Source: Mycteria americana
Taxonomy: Eukaryota; Chordata; Aves; Ciconiiformes; Ciconiidae
DNA: 64,000 nucleotides
Assembly (NCBI RefSeq): GCF_035582795.1
Contig: NC_134366.1
Location: 175,030,362 to 175,094,361 of the forward strand
Direction of reading: 5' to 3'
Below are positions 1-29,514 of this stretch, piece after piece. How positions within the stretch are numbered: the first letter of the stretch is position 1; every line of letters starts with the position of its first letter. The notes beneath the pieces are model-generated. The model was not told where the DNA came from, ran no database searches, and worked only from the letters and a program-made list of their open reading frames with translations. The position numbers and the translations under genes are program-made.

Positions 1-17874
<17,874 letters not shown>

Positions 17875-18779
17875 CAGCCGCCACCGAGTCGTCCCCCCCA
17901 TGAGCCCCCTCCCCTCCGACCCCGCTCGGCCGAGGAGCGCAAGCCGGACCCCGCAGAAGGAGGGTGCTGGGTGGCTCGTCCCCCCCCACCACGCCGCGGC
18001 ACCCTGCCTGTCTCCGTCCCCCGCCCTGCCCCTCGTACGGTGGGACACGGGACCGTTCCCCATGCCCCATCCCGACCCTCCGGCCATCTCACTGCCCACC
18101 TCTTCGCCGGCCGGAGGGATCGGCCGCTTTGGGGGTCCCCAGGGACGGCGGCACCCACAGAGCGGGCGAGGAGCATCCCGGCTCCCCGGGGACGGGCGGC
18201 CTTTCCAGCCCGGGTGTCCTGGGTGGCCGTGGGTGGCAGCGGGGACCTGGGGAGCGGGTGAGGGTGTGGGGGACGGGCTGGGCAGGGAGGGGGGGGGGAG
18301 TCAAACGGGTCCCCCCCCCCACGTCTCCGTTGGGGTTGAGTCTTTGGCTGAGAGCAGAGCCGTGGGGCAGCCGTGGGGCAGCCGTGGGGCAGGGAGCACC
18401 TCCAGGGCCGGGAGAAGCCGGCGGTGCTGAGCTGAGCAGGCGTGGAGCACCCGGAGACCGTGGCACATCGGGGACCAGAGTGACAAGTGTCCCAGTGCCA
18501 GGAGAGTCCCAGCCCGCAGGGAAGGAGACCGCGGGCACAACCGGGGTGCGTCTCGCGGCGGAGGTGGGTGCCCCCAGGGGCGGGTGCTGGGGGTCCCTTC
18601 GGGGTGCCCCGGGTGGCTCATTGCGGCCGGTTGCCCATCCTGGGGTGCTGGAGGAGCTGGGCAGGCAGGTCGCTGCCCGCGCACGTCCCGGCGCCCGTCC
18701 CTGGCAGCGCAGCGGACGCGTCTCACCACACGTCGGCACCACCGGGCCCCAAAGGACCCGTCTTGGCACCCACCGTGTC

Positions 18780-20900
18780 TGCTTGGCGCCGCTGGACCCA
18801 TCACAGGTCCCGTCATCTGCTCCTGGCCTTGAAAGACCCATCCTGACACCAGCGATCTCTGCCTGGCGCTGCTGGACTCCTCGTGGCACCCATCAGCTGG
18901 TCCTGGTCCTGCCCAACCCATCTTGGCACCCGTAATCTCCGCTTGGTCCTCCTGAACCCATCTTGGTGTCCATCATCTCTTTGCGGTCCTGCTGGACCCA
19001 TCTTGGTGCCGGTCATCACCTCCGGGTCCTGCCCAACTCATCTTGGCGCCTGTCATGTCCTCCTGCTCCTGCTGGACCTATCTTGGCACTCGTTATCTCC
19101 CCCTGCTTCTCCTGGACCCGTTTTGGCGCCCATCGTGTCCTCCTGGTCCTGCCCAACTCATCTTGGTGCCCATCATCTCTGCTTGGCCCTGCTGGACCCA
19201 TCTTGGCATCTGTCACGTCCTTCTGGTCCTGCTGGAACCATCTTGGCACTCATCATGTCCTCCTGGTTCTCCTGGAACCATCCCGATGCCTGTCATCTCT
19301 GCTTGGTCCTGCCCAAAACATCTTGGTACCCGTCATCTCTTCCTGCTCGTGCTGGACCCATCTTGGTGCCCACGATCTTCTCCTGGTTCTCCTGGACCCA
19401 TCTTGGCATCCATCATCTCCTTCTGCTCCTGCTGGACCTATCTTGGTGCCCATCGTCTCTGCTTGGCCCTGCTGGACCCATCTTGGGATCCATCATCTCC
19501 TTCTGCTCCTGCTGGACCCATCTTGGTGCCCATCATCTCCTCCTGGTCCTGCCCAACTCATCTTGCCACCCATCATCTCTGCTTGGCCCTTGGTGGACAC
19601 ATCTTGGTACCTATCACGTCCTCCTGCTGGACCCACCTTAGCAACCATCATCTCCTGCTTCTCCTGGACCTATCTTGGCACCCATCATCTCCTCCTGCTT
19701 CTCTGGACCCACCTTGGTGCCCATCATCGCCTGGTCCTCCTGGACCCATCTTTGTCCCCATCATCTCCTCCTGGTCCTCCTGGACCCATCTTGGTGCTCA
19801 TCATCTCTTCCTGCTTCTCTGGACCCATCCTGGTGCCCCTCATCTCCTCCTGCTCCTGCCCAGCCCATCTTGGCACCCATCATCTGCTGGTCCTCCTGGA
19901 CCCATCTTGATGCCCATCATCTCCTGGTCCTCCTGCACCCATCTTGGTGCCCATCATCTCCTCCTGGACCCATCTTGGCACCCATCATCTCCTGGTCCTC
20001 CTGGACCCATCTTGGTGCCCATCATCTCCTCCTGGACCCATCTTGATGCCCATCATCTCCTGGTCCTCCTGGACCCATCTTGGCACCCATCATCTTCTCC
20101 TGGACCCATCTTGGTGCCCATCATCTCCTCCTGCTCCTGCCCAACCCATCTTGGCACCCATCATCTCCTGATCCTCCTGGACCCATCTTGGTGCCCATCA
20201 TCTCTTCCTGGACCCATCTTGGTGCCCATCATCTCCTCCTGCTTCTCTGGATCCATCTTGGTGCCCATCATCTCCTCCTGCTTCTCTGGATCCATCTTGG
20301 TGCCCATCATCTCTTCCTGCTTCTCTGGACCCATCTTGGTGCCCATCATCTCCTCCTGCTCCTGCCCAACCCATCTTGGCACCCATCATCTGCTGGTCCT
20401 CCTGGACCCATCTTGATGCCCATCATCTCCTGGACCTCCTGGACCCATCTTGATGCCCATCATCTCCTGGACCCATCTTGGTGCCCATCATCTCCTCCTG
20501 GACCCATCTTGATGCCCATCATCTCCTGGTCCTCCTGGACCCATCTTAGTGCCCATCATCTCCTCCTGGACCCATCTTGGTGCCCATCATCTCCTGATCC
20601 TCCTGGACCCATCTTGGTACCCATCATCTCTTCCTGGACCCACCTTGGCACCCATCATCTTCTCCTGGACCCATCTTGGTGCCCCTCATCTCCTCCTGCT
20701 CCTGCCCAACCCATCTTGGCACCCATCATCTGCTGGTCCTCCTGGACCCATCTTGATGCCCATCATCTCCTGGTCCTCCTGCACCCACCTTGGCGCCCAT
20801 TGTCTTCTCCTGGACCCACCCTGGTGCCCCTCATCTCCTCCTGCTTCTCTGCACCCACCTTGGCACCCATCACCATCTCCCGCTCCTCCTGCACCCACCT
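18780..20900 (+). repeat. Minisatellite of about 30-51-bp units downstream of ARHGAP39
   Basis: Dozens of units with the core GACCCATCTTGGTGCCCATC followed by variable CTCCTGCTCCTG spacers. Units become shorter and more regular toward 20,000-20,700. If ARHGAP39 uses the poly(A) signals near 21,505-21,725, this array would lie in its 3' UTR. Confidence 0.95.
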
Positions 20901-21119
20901 TGGCACCCTCCTCCCCGCCCCACCCCCACCCCCCCCCTCCCCACCGCTGGAGCCGAAGGGTCCCCCCGGTGCCCCACCCCCCACCCCCCGGCCGCCCCCC
21001 AAGTGCCTTCGGCTCCACCCACGGGGGGCACCCACCGTGGGGGATGGGGGGGGCACCCACTGGGTGGGGGGGCACCCGCTGGGTGGGGGGCACCCATCAG
21101 AGTATATAGAGCTATAAAG

Positions 21120-21660
21120 AGAGTTATTAATTAATTACCCCCCCCCCATTTTCAAGCCTATTTTCTCGAAGGGGGGGGGGGGTCCCCAGGGGTGGGGGAG
21201 GGGGGGGGCTCCCCAGGGTGGGGGAGGGGGGACCCAGCGCTACCTCCCAGCTCTGCTCACTGCCGGGGGGGGGAGGGGCACCGGGGGGTGGCAGCGGTGG
21301 GGGAGGGGGGGTCCCCACTTCCTGAATTCCCGTTTAATTCTGGGTTTCTCCGAGTTTTCTATTCCGGTTTTTTCCTTTAATTTTTTGGTTTCCTCCCCCC
21401 GCCCCCCCCCTTTTTTTTTTTGGTTTTTTTTTGTTTTTTTTAAACTCGCGGTTTTATTTATTACGAAAAAAGGAGAAAATGCTTAAAAAAAAAAACACAA
21501 AAAAAATAAAAAAGGGGGGAACAAACCCCCCCCCCCTCCCCCCCCGCGGCTGCTGCGGGGCCCCTCCCCCCGCGCTGGGGGAGGGGAGCAGGACCCCGCC
21601 CCTCCCCCACCCCAGGAAAGGGGGGGTGGGGGGAGGGGGTGGGGGAGGGGGTGTCCCCTG
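21120..21660. other. Homopolymer-rich stretch (poly-G, poly-C, poly-T, poly-A)
   Basis: Successive runs of G, C, T and A with no coding signal. A weak unit of GGGGTCCCCAGGG/GGGGAGGGGG repeats several times. It contains a possible poly(A) hexamer AATAAA at 21,505-21,510. Confidence 0.8.
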
Positions 21661-21719
21661 GGCTGCCGAACTCTGTCACTGGGGCGCGGGGACGTATGGA
21701 GGCCCCGCCCCGTCGTGTG

Positions 21720-21725
21720 AATAAA
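21720..21725 (+). promoter_or_regulatory. Possible ARHGAP39 poly(A) signal AATAAA
   Basis: AATAAA in the context GTGTGAATAAAGCAACG. With the one at 21,505 it is among the first plus-strand hexamers seen after the ARHGAP39 stop at 17,874. Assignment to ARHGAP39 is inference; the mammalian 3' UTR is shorter. Confidence 0.35.
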
Positions 21726-21889
21726 GCAACGTATGGAGAGCGCGTGGGTGCTGCGCGTTCACTCTGGAGCGGATCGAGGGCTGGGGAGGGCACAGCGGCC
21801 CTATAGGGACCATAGGGGGGGCTGGAAGGGGCTGGCTGCACCCTATGGGCTGTGCAGGGCCACAGAGGGGTGCATGTGAGATGTATAGG

Positions 21890-22540
21890 GGTGGCTGCAA
21901 GCCCCACCCATGCCGTATATCCTCTATAGGTGTATATGGGTGGCCTCCTCCACCACCCAGGCTGTATAGGGACACCCCGCCCATGCCATACAGCCTCTAT
22001 AGGGTGTATATGGTCATCCCCTGCCACGCAGGCTGTATAGGAACGCCCCACCCACGCCATACAGCCTCTATAGGGTGTATATGGTCATCCCCTGCCACGC
22101 AGGCTGTATAGGGACACCCCACCCATGCCATACAGCCTCTATAGGGGTGTATATGGTCATCCCCTGCCACCCAGGCTGTATAGGAACGCCCCACCCACGC
22201 CATACAGCCTCTATAGGGTGTATATGGTCATCCCCTGCCACCCAGGCTGTATAGGAACGCCCCACCCACGCCATACAGCCTCTATAGGGTGTATATGGTC
22301 ATCCCCTGCCACGCAGGCTGTATAGGGACACCCCACCCACGCCATACAGCCTCTATAGGGTGTATATGGTCATCCCCTGCCACGCAGGCTGTATAGGGAC
22401 ACCCCACCCACGCCACACAGCCTCTATAGGGGTGTATATGGTCATCGCCCACCACACAGGCTTTATAGGGACACCCCACCCACGCCACACAGCCTCTATA
22501 GGGTGTATATGGTCATCCCCTGCCACGCAGGCTGTATAGA
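21890..22540 (+). repeat. 71-bp tandem array
   Basis: About nine copies of a 71-72-bp unit containing GCCATACAGCCTCTATAGGG, TGTATATGGTCATCCCCTGC and CAGGCTGTATAGG. Exact 71-bp steps occur at 21,985, 22,056 and 22,127. Copies differ by one or two bases. Confidence 0.95.
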
Positions 22541-24175
22541 GTGTGTATAGGGCTCCCCCTGCAAGCAGTATAGCATGTACCAGGCAGTATAGGGTGCATA
22601 GGGCAGTGTATGTACCCCACTCCCCCGGGGCTGTATGGGGTGTATACATACCGTCCAGGGGGTGTAGGGACGCACACGGGGTGTATAGGGGATGCTGGGA
22701 GGTGTATAGGGGCCGAACAGGGGGCCTATAGGGAGCGCATAGGAAGAGATGGGGGAGCACAGCGGTATATAGGGGGTGTACATAGGGGTATATAAACACC
22801 CCCAGGGGTACATAAAGCCACACGGGATGTATATAGGGGCACGTAAAGGGCGTGTAGAGGGGGAGCTTGTGGCATATAGAGGGTTTCTATAGGGGAGCAC
22901 AGGGGGAGGGGGCAGGGGAGAGGCACAGGGAGCGTATGAGTATGTATAGGGTGCACAGGGGGTGCATGGGTGTCTGTAGGGTCGGGTGGGTGCCTATAGG
23001 GGTGTATGGGTGTCTATAGGGGCACACAGGTGGGTACGGGTGTTTATAGGGGCACATGGGTGGATATGGGTGCATATAGGGGCACATGGGTCTATAGAGG
23101 GGTGTGTCTATAGAGGGGTCTATAGAGGGGTGTGGCCGTGTCTATAGGGGTGGGTGGGTGTGTATAGGGGTGCACAGGTGTCTGGGGGGGGTTGGTGTCT
23201 ATAGGGGGGTCTGGGCGTCTATAGGGGTTTGTGGGTGTATATAGGGGGTGTGTATAGGGGCACACGGGGGTAGGGGTGTCTATAGACTATAGAAGTATGG
23301 ATACCTGTAGGGGTGGGTGGGTGTCTATAGGGGGTATAGGTATTTATGGGGGGGCTGTAGGGGGTATGGGTGTCTATAGGGGCAGGCAGGTGTATGGGGG
23401 GGGGGGTGTATAGGGGTGCCTGGGTGTCTACAGGGGTGCGCGGGTGTCTATAGGGGTGCATGGGTGTCTATAGGGGTGGGTGTACATAGCGGTGCACAGG
23501 GGGTGCATGAGTGTATATATAGGAGTGTACGGGTGTATACAGGGGTGCATGTATAGTATAGGGTGTATAGGGTGTATAGGGACGGGTGGGTGTCTATAGG
23601 GGAGGGGGGGGAGGGGGGCGAGAGGGGGTATGTGTGTCTATAGGGCCGGGTGAGTGTCTATGGGGGGGTGAGGGTGTCCATAGGGGGTACGAGCGTCTGT
23701 AGGGAGTGCAGGTGTCTACGGGGCGGGTGAGTGTCTATAGGGGCGGGTGGGTGTCTATAGGGGTGCACGGGTGTCTATAGGGGCCGGTGGGTGTCTATAG
23801 GGGTGCACGCGTGTCTATAGGGGCGGGTGAGTGTCTATAGGGGTGCACGGGCGTCTGTAGGGGTGCACGCGTGTCCATAGGGGTGCACGGGTGTCTATAG
23901 GGGTTCACGCGTGTCTACAGGGGCGGGTGGGTGTCTATAGGGGTGCACGGGTGTCTATAGGGGCGGGTGAGTGTCTATAGGGGTGCACGGGTGTCTGTAG
24001 GGGCGGGTGGGTGTCTATAGGGGTGCACGGGTGTCTGTAGGGGCGGGTGGGTGTCTATAGGGGTGCACGGGTGTCTATAGGGGCGGGTGGGTGTCTATAG
24101 GGGCCCACGTGTGTCCATAGGGGCGGGTGGGTGTCTATAGGGGCGCACGGGTGTCTATAGGGGCGCACGCGCGTC
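22540..24175 (+). repeat. TATAGGGG-based G-rich arrays
   Basis: A looser array of GGGTGTCTATAGGGG units of 18-20 bp that becomes a regular pair (about 40 bp: TATAGGGGTGCACGGGTGTC plus TATAGGGGCGGGTGGGTGTC) between 23,700 and 24,175. It has repeated G runs on the plus strand. It shares the TATAGGG core with the preceding 71-bp array and stops just before the C8orf82 GC boxes. Confidence 0.92.
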
Positions 24176-24366
24176 TACAGGGGCGGGGCGGGGCCTGCCC
24201 GGGTCCCGCCCCCCGCCGGGCTCCCCGGGGCGGGGCAGGCTCCGCCCGGAGCGGTGCCGCAGTGGGACCGGCGCGGGCCGCTTCCGGTGCCGCTTCCGGG
24301 ACTGGGCCCGGGGCCGCTGTCAGGCCCGGGGCCGGTGTCGGGGCCGGGGCCGGTGTCGGGGCCGGG
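24176..24366 (+). promoter_or_regulatory. C8orf82 GC-rich promoter and 5' UTR
   Basis: GGGGCGGGGCGGGGCCTG and CCCCGGGGCGGGGCAGG are GC (Sp1-type) boxes in the 190 bp before the start codon. There is no TATA box at a suitable position. This fits a CpG-island housekeeping promoter; the transcription start is not determined. Confidence 0.55.
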
Positions 24367-26654
24367 ATGCGGCTGCCGCCAGCGCTTCGGCTGCGGCTCC
24401 GTCCCGGGGCGAGCGGGGCGGCGGGGCCCGGGGCCGGTTACCAGCAGGGGCAGCGCCCGGGGCCGCGCACCCGCGAGTACTTCTACTACATCGACCACCA
24501 GGGCCAGGTACCGGTACCGGCACCCGCACCGGCACCGGGGGGAGCAGCCGGGGGACCCCGCCCCGCCGCGGGGCTCGGCCGGAGCCGACGGGGACAGGGA
24601 CGGGGACGGGGACGGGGTGTCCTTGGGGGGACGGGGACGGCGGCACCGGGGGTGGAGTGGGAGCACCGGATCCCGGGTGGGTCCCCCTCAGATCCCATCA
24701 AGATCCCGGGTGGATCCCGCTCAGATCCCAGGCGGGTCCTGGATGGATCCCGGGTGGATCCCATAAAGATCCCAGGTGGATCCTGGTTGGGTCCCGGACA
24801 GATCCCATAAAGATCCCGGTCAGATCCCAGGTGGGTCCCATAAAGATCCCGGGTGGATCCCGGACGGATCCCAGGTGGGTCCCCAATGGACCGTAAATGG
24901 ACTCAGGACAGATCCTGGACAGACCCCAAACAGATCCTGCATGGACCCAGGACAGACCCCGGTCAGATCCCAAACAGATCCCAAATAGAACCCACACGGA
25001 CCCACGACAGATCCCACACGGACCCACGACAGATCCCAGACAGATCCCAGACAAAGCCCAGACAGATCCCCCAGGCAGATCCTGGACAGGCCCCAGACAG
25101 ATCCCAAAAAACCCCATAGATGGACTCAGGGCAGATCCCGGATGGACCCCAGACAGATCCCAGACAGATCCCAAACAGACCCCACATGGATCCAAGACAG
25201 ATCCCAAGTGGATCCAAGGCAGATCCCAAACAGACCCCACATGGATCCCAGACAGATCCCAAACAGATCCTGGACAGATCCCAAACAGACCCCACACGGA
25301 TCCCAGACAGATCCCAGGTGGATCCCAGACAGATCCCAGGTGAACCCAGGACAGACCCGAGATGGATCCCAGACAGACCCCAAAGAGATCCCCCATGGAT
25401 CCAAGACAGATCCCAGACAGACCCCACACAGATCCCAGACGGATCCCGGAAAGGCCCCAGTCAGACCCCAAAGAGATCCCAAGACGGACCCAGGACAGAT
25501 CCCGGCCGGCCCTTGGGTGGATCCCCACAGGATCCCCGCCAGGCCCTGGATCTGCCGGCAGCTTCGGGGGGGTTGAGGCTTTTCCCGCTCTCCCGCAGCT
25601 TTTCCTGGACGACACCAAAGTCAAGAACTTCATCACCTGCTTCAAAGGTACCGGGACCCCCCCAAACCCCCTGGGACCCCCCTAAAACCCCCCGGGACCC
25701 CCCTAAAACCCCCCTGGGACCCCCCCAAACCCCCCTCATCCTTGATTGGGATCCCATCCTTAATGGGGATCCCATCCTTAATGGGGATCCCATCCTCAAC
25801 CGGGGTCCGAGCCCTCGCCAGCCGGGGAGGGGAGAGGGGACACCCCCCCAACTCTGGCGCCTTTGCCGGCGACATTTGCGTATTAACCACCTTATTACGC
25901 ATATATTTGCATATTAATTACCTTACTAATTAAGCAGCTCCCACTTAATAACTCCCCTTTGCGTTTGCCGGCGCGGTTGAGTCCTGCCGAGCCGACTGCT
26001 CCTCCCTCCCCCCAAAATGGAGGCGCACGAACGAACAAACCCCCAACCCCGCGGTTAATTACCCTCCCCGGGGGTTAATTACCCTCCCCGGGGGTTAATT
26101 ACCCTCCCCGGGGGTTCATTACCGGGGAGCGGCGAGCTGACGGCTGTCCGGCTGTCCTGGCAGACGTTGGCTTCCTCACCTTCTTCTTCAAGCGGCTGGA
26201 GCCGAACCGGAGCGGGCGTTACGAGGCCGAATTCCCTTTCCTCTCGCTCTGCGGACGGGAGCGGAATTTTCTGCGGTGCGACGATCGTCCCGTCGTCTTC
26301 ACCCAACTCCTGCCCGGCTCCGGTGAGAACCGGCTCCTCTCCTACTGCGGCGGCGGTGAGCGCCTAGCCGTACCTTTCCAACCGGAGAGTTTGGTGATGT
26401 TACCGGAAAACGGGCGGCTCTATCATCCGGCACCGGTAAAAGCCGGCGGCGTGGGTTTGGTGCGCTCGGCGTTGGCTTTCGAGTGGAGTCCCTGCTTCGA
26501 GTACGGTCGGGGGCCGGCGCAGCCCCCCACTCATTTTATCTGGGAAGGGCGGCGCTACCGGCTCACCGAGGAATTGCTGCCGCTGCTCCGAGCCGGCGGA
26601 CCGGGCTGTGCCGGGGAATCCCCGGCTGTCCCCGTCACCCCGTGCCAGGGCTGA
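24367..26654 (+). CDS. C8orf82: C8orf82 homologue, UPF0598 family
   Basis: Three coding exons, 24367-24507, 25599-25647 and 26164-26654 (stop TGA), join in frame to 226 residues; human has about 216. The N-terminus (MRLPPALRLRLRPG) is Arg/Leu-rich without acids, like a mitochondrial presequence, and is followed by the family hallmark TREYFYYIDHQGQ. The last exon carries SGRYEAEFPFLSLCGRERNF, FLRCDDRPVVFT and the NGRLYHPAP block. Biochemical function is unknown in any species I know of. Intron 1 is mostly minisatellite. It sits between ARHGAP39 and LRRC14 as in human, but its human neighbour LRRC24 is absent. The C-terminal tail after LLPLLRAG differs from human. The start at 24367 is chosen because it is the first ATG in frame with the conserved block. 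Confidence 0.94.
24680..25540 (+). repeat. GATCCCAGACA-type minisatellite in C8orf82 intron 1
   Basis: About 40 imperfect units of roughly 20 bp (CAGATCCCAAACAGACCCCA, GGATCCCAGACAGATCCCA). Open frames on both strands across it are artefacts of the repeat. Confidence 0.93.
25735..25800 (+). repeat. 18-bp tandem repeat in C8orf82 intron 2
   Basis: Three copies of an 18-bp unit containing GGGATCCCATCCTTAATG. Further on, 26,060-26,125 holds four copies of a CCCTCCCCGGGGGTTAATTA unit. Confidence 0.85.
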
Positions 26655-27310
26655 GTTGGGGACCCACCCCCAGCCGTCCCCAGCACCCCCACGCCGATGG
26701 GAAAACAGGCGGCAGAGCCCAGCGCCGGCTCACCGCCGCGGGGTGGGTGCTGCCGCGGTGCCGCCGCGGTGGGGTGGGTGCCGCCGCGGCAGCCGGGACC
26801 CCTGTTAATCTATAAAAAACCAAGAGCTTAAACGGCGTGACCGAGCTGTGCTGTTCCCTCGCCCCGAGGCGCCGCGGGACCTGGGGTACGGGGGGGCTTT
26901 GGGGGGGCCGAGGCAGGAGCACGGCGTTACCGTAGGGGCTGCCTGCACCGCGGTTACCGTGTCTGCCAGGACTCCGCTCTCCTGGCACCTGCCAAGCGGC
27001 AGCGATTTATTAACCAGCCTCCCGGTGTTAATTAACCGGCACGGCGTGGACGCCGATCCGCCCGTAAGCCGGCACGCTGTCCCGGTGACACAAGGCACCG
27101 CCGGGTGTTGCCGGTGGCACCGGGTCCCCCGCAGCTGGGGCTGATGCTGGTGGCACGGTGACAGTAAAAGGGAGAAGGGGCCGGAGAAACACCGGGATGA
27201 GGAGGAAACACCAAATTTTGGGAGGAAGGAGGGGTTGGGGGACAGCGGCGAGGCCATGGCGGTTCACCGGGTGCCACGGGGCGGGATGAGGGCTCCGAGC
27301 TCCGCCCGAG
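26655..27310. other. Convergent 3' ends of C8orf82 and LRRC14
   Basis: 656 bp between the two stop codons, without a coding signal. A weak TATAAA hexamer at 26,811-26,816 could end C8orf82. AATAAA on the minus strand at 27,006-27,011 is a good poly(A) signal for LRRC14. Human LRRC24 would be expected here and is not present. Confidence 0.7.
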
Positions 27311-29379
27311 CTACAAGGTGAAGTAGTCAAGGGCGCCGTGCCGGCAGAGGCTGGCGGTCCAGACGGCGTCGGCTCTGCCGGAGCTCACCAGCATCCGGCA
27401 CAGCTCGGCGCTCACCGCGGCGAAACGTTCCTCATCCACCGTGTCCTCAAAGAGCCAGCCGGAGGCGGAGGGCGGCCGGGGCGGCTCCCGGCTGTAGCAG
27501 TCCACGGGGTAAGGGTAGACGACCAGGCGTAAATCCGGGAGAACCACGGTTTTCCGTAACAAGGTCTTGAGTCCCGGCGTGGAGAGAGGGTTGCCAAAAA
27601 GTCCCAGGCAACGGAGGCGGGAGCAGCGGCAGAGCGCCGGCAGCAGAGCCTCCAGCCGGGCGTCCGTCAGCCGGCACTCCATGAGGTCGAGGTGGAGCAG
27701 AGAGGCCGAGGTCTCCTCCAGGAGATGCCGGAAAGGTTGGAGAAGATTTTCGGAGAAATCGTGGCCGCTCAGGTCTAATTTCCGCAGCGCCGGAGCGTGG
27801 CAGCTTTGGGAAAGGAAGGCGAGGTCGCCGGGAAGGAGGTAGCAGAAGGCCAGCTCCAGGCTTTCCAGCGGCGCCTGCAGGTCGCTGCCGGGAGGAGAGA
27901 GTGAGCCGGGAGGGAGCCGCCGCCGGACTCAACCTCGTATTAAGTCTTTGAACAACGGGACGGGGACGGTTCCCGTATTCCCGGAGGAACCGCGGCAAAC
28001 CCGCCCGGATCCCGAGCCGCCGCGCGCGAGCCGGGACCCGTGAATTTCCCCCCCACCCCGGGCGTGGAAAGAGCAGGTTGGGGACCTGCTCCCCCAGGAA
28101 CTTACCCGAGAAGTTGCCTCAGTTTCCCCGAAAGCCTGGAGGAACCCAAGTTGAGCTCCTTGAGGCACGGCAGCTTCCCCAGCTGCGCGGCGAGGCGCCG
28201 GAGACCGGCATCCGTCCCCGCCGCGAGCCGCCGCACGTCGACGTTGCTGTAGGGCAGCTTGAGGCTGAGGAGGTCGGGGAATCTGGCGAGGTGCGGCAAA
28301 ACGGCGCAGAGACCGGCCAGCCCCAGGTTGTTGAAACGCAGATCCACCCGCCGCACGCCGGCCGGTTCCAGGGACTCCAGCAAACTCACGGTGCCGGCAA
28401 TGGAGAGTTCCTCGGCGTGGAAATCCCGGCATTTGAGGCGCAGGGGGCCGGCGACTCCGGTCTGCAGGGCGTCCCGCAGGACGCCGTAGGACGTGCCGTT
28501 GACGAAGAGATCGGCGCGGACCTCCACGCCGACAGGCTGCGGGGCCGCCGAGGCGCCGGAGGGACCTTTACGCCGCTTGGAGCCGCGTTTCAGACACTCG
28601 TTTTGGTGTTTGGAAACCTCGATGCAGGCTTTGGCCAACGCCACCGTGCCGGACCACAGGCTCATCCCCTCCGGGCCGCGGTCGGCGTCATCGTCCTGGA
28701 GACCCGTCATGTCCAGCACCCGCAGGCGGCACCGTCCCTCGCTGGGCGAAGACAAGAAATCGGTGAATAAACGAGCGGGGAAATCGGGGAACCGAAGGGC
28801 GCGGCCGGCTCCTGGCAGAGCCGCGGCCATCCGGCAACTCGCTCCAGCCCCGAGGCGGGGTGAGGGTCGCGGTCCCGCTTTCCCGCCACGTTGCCGACGC
28901 ACTAAACGAGCCCGGCACTGCCCGGCGGCTTCCTCCTCCACCGCGGCCAGAGCTGACAGCCCCAGGACGAGCATCGTCACCTCCATCGCCCCGAGGAGGA
29001 AGGAAACGGCTCCTGCCCGTCCCGGTGGAGTTTGGCGTCGCGGTACCCACCTCGTGCCGCGGCAGGACTCCTCCAGCGCCCGGCGGAGATGTGCCACGAC
29101 GGCCAGGATGACGGCCTGGACGCACAGCTTGCTGGGTTTCTCCTCGAGGAACGGGTGACGGCCGCGGTGACGGCCACGGTGACCCAACAGCCGCCGGAAG
29201 CTGAGGACGGGGAAGGGCCACGTCCCCACCAGGTCGCGCAGCGCCAGCGTCCGCCCGTCCAGGAAGGCGGCTTGGAAGAGGACGGGGTAAAGCTCGGCGG
29301 GGAGGAGGGCGAGGGCGCGGCGGGCGCCGGGGCGGTGGCTCACCAGGCGGCGGGCGCAGAGGAAGACGAGGGAGTGCAT
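27311..29379 (-). CDS. LRRC14: LRRC14, PRAME-family leucine-rich-repeat protein
   Basis: Three coding exons in transcript order, 29379-29051, 28741-28106 and 27884-27311 (stop TAG), join in frame to 512 residues; human has 493. The N-terminus MHSLVFLCARRLVSHRPGAR and the block LRVLDMTGL match human LRRC14 closely, as do RRVDLRFNNLGL, LESLELAFCYLLPGDL and the C-terminal YPYPVDCY and LDYFTL. The middle and end are leucine-rich repeats of the PRAME type. Mammalian LRRC14 binds IKK-beta and dampens NF-kB signalling, and PRAME-type proteins serve as CUL2 receptors (established knowledge). A non-coding first exon is likely, with a donor at 30,088 and an acceptor just before 29,398. It is divergent from RECQL4 and convergent with C8orf82, as in human. 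Confidence 0.95.
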
Positions 29380-29514
29380 GGCGCCCGGCGCCGAGGGGCT
29401 GCGGGGAGAAGAGGAGCGGGGGGCGGGGGGACGCAGGCTGGGACCCCCGGCTGGCCCCGCACCGCCGGTCTGGCGGCGAGGGGCTCACCCCCCAGCTCGC
29501 CCCCCATCAGCGGG

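Noticed and set aside
18883-21134. Several open frames of 180-457 residues rich in Pro/His/Ser/Leu
   Set aside because: They come from the GACCCATCTTGG minisatellite whose unit is close to a multiple of three; protein content is repeat-only.
21890-22540. CRISPR-like array of 71-bp units
   Set aside because: The whole unit repeats, with no unique spacers, in a vertebrate context; it is a minisatellite.
22540-24175. Telomere-like G-rich repeat
   Set aside because: The unit lacks TTAGGG; the core is TATAGGGG with variable GTG spacers, and it is flanked by ordinary genes.
24698-25917. Repetitive open frames of 90-315 residues on both strands
   Set aside because: GATCCCAGACA minisatellite in C8orf82 intron 1.
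28078-29158. Plus-strand open frames opposite LRRC14
   Set aside because: Antisense shadows of LRRC14 exons produced by high GC content; no splice or homology support.
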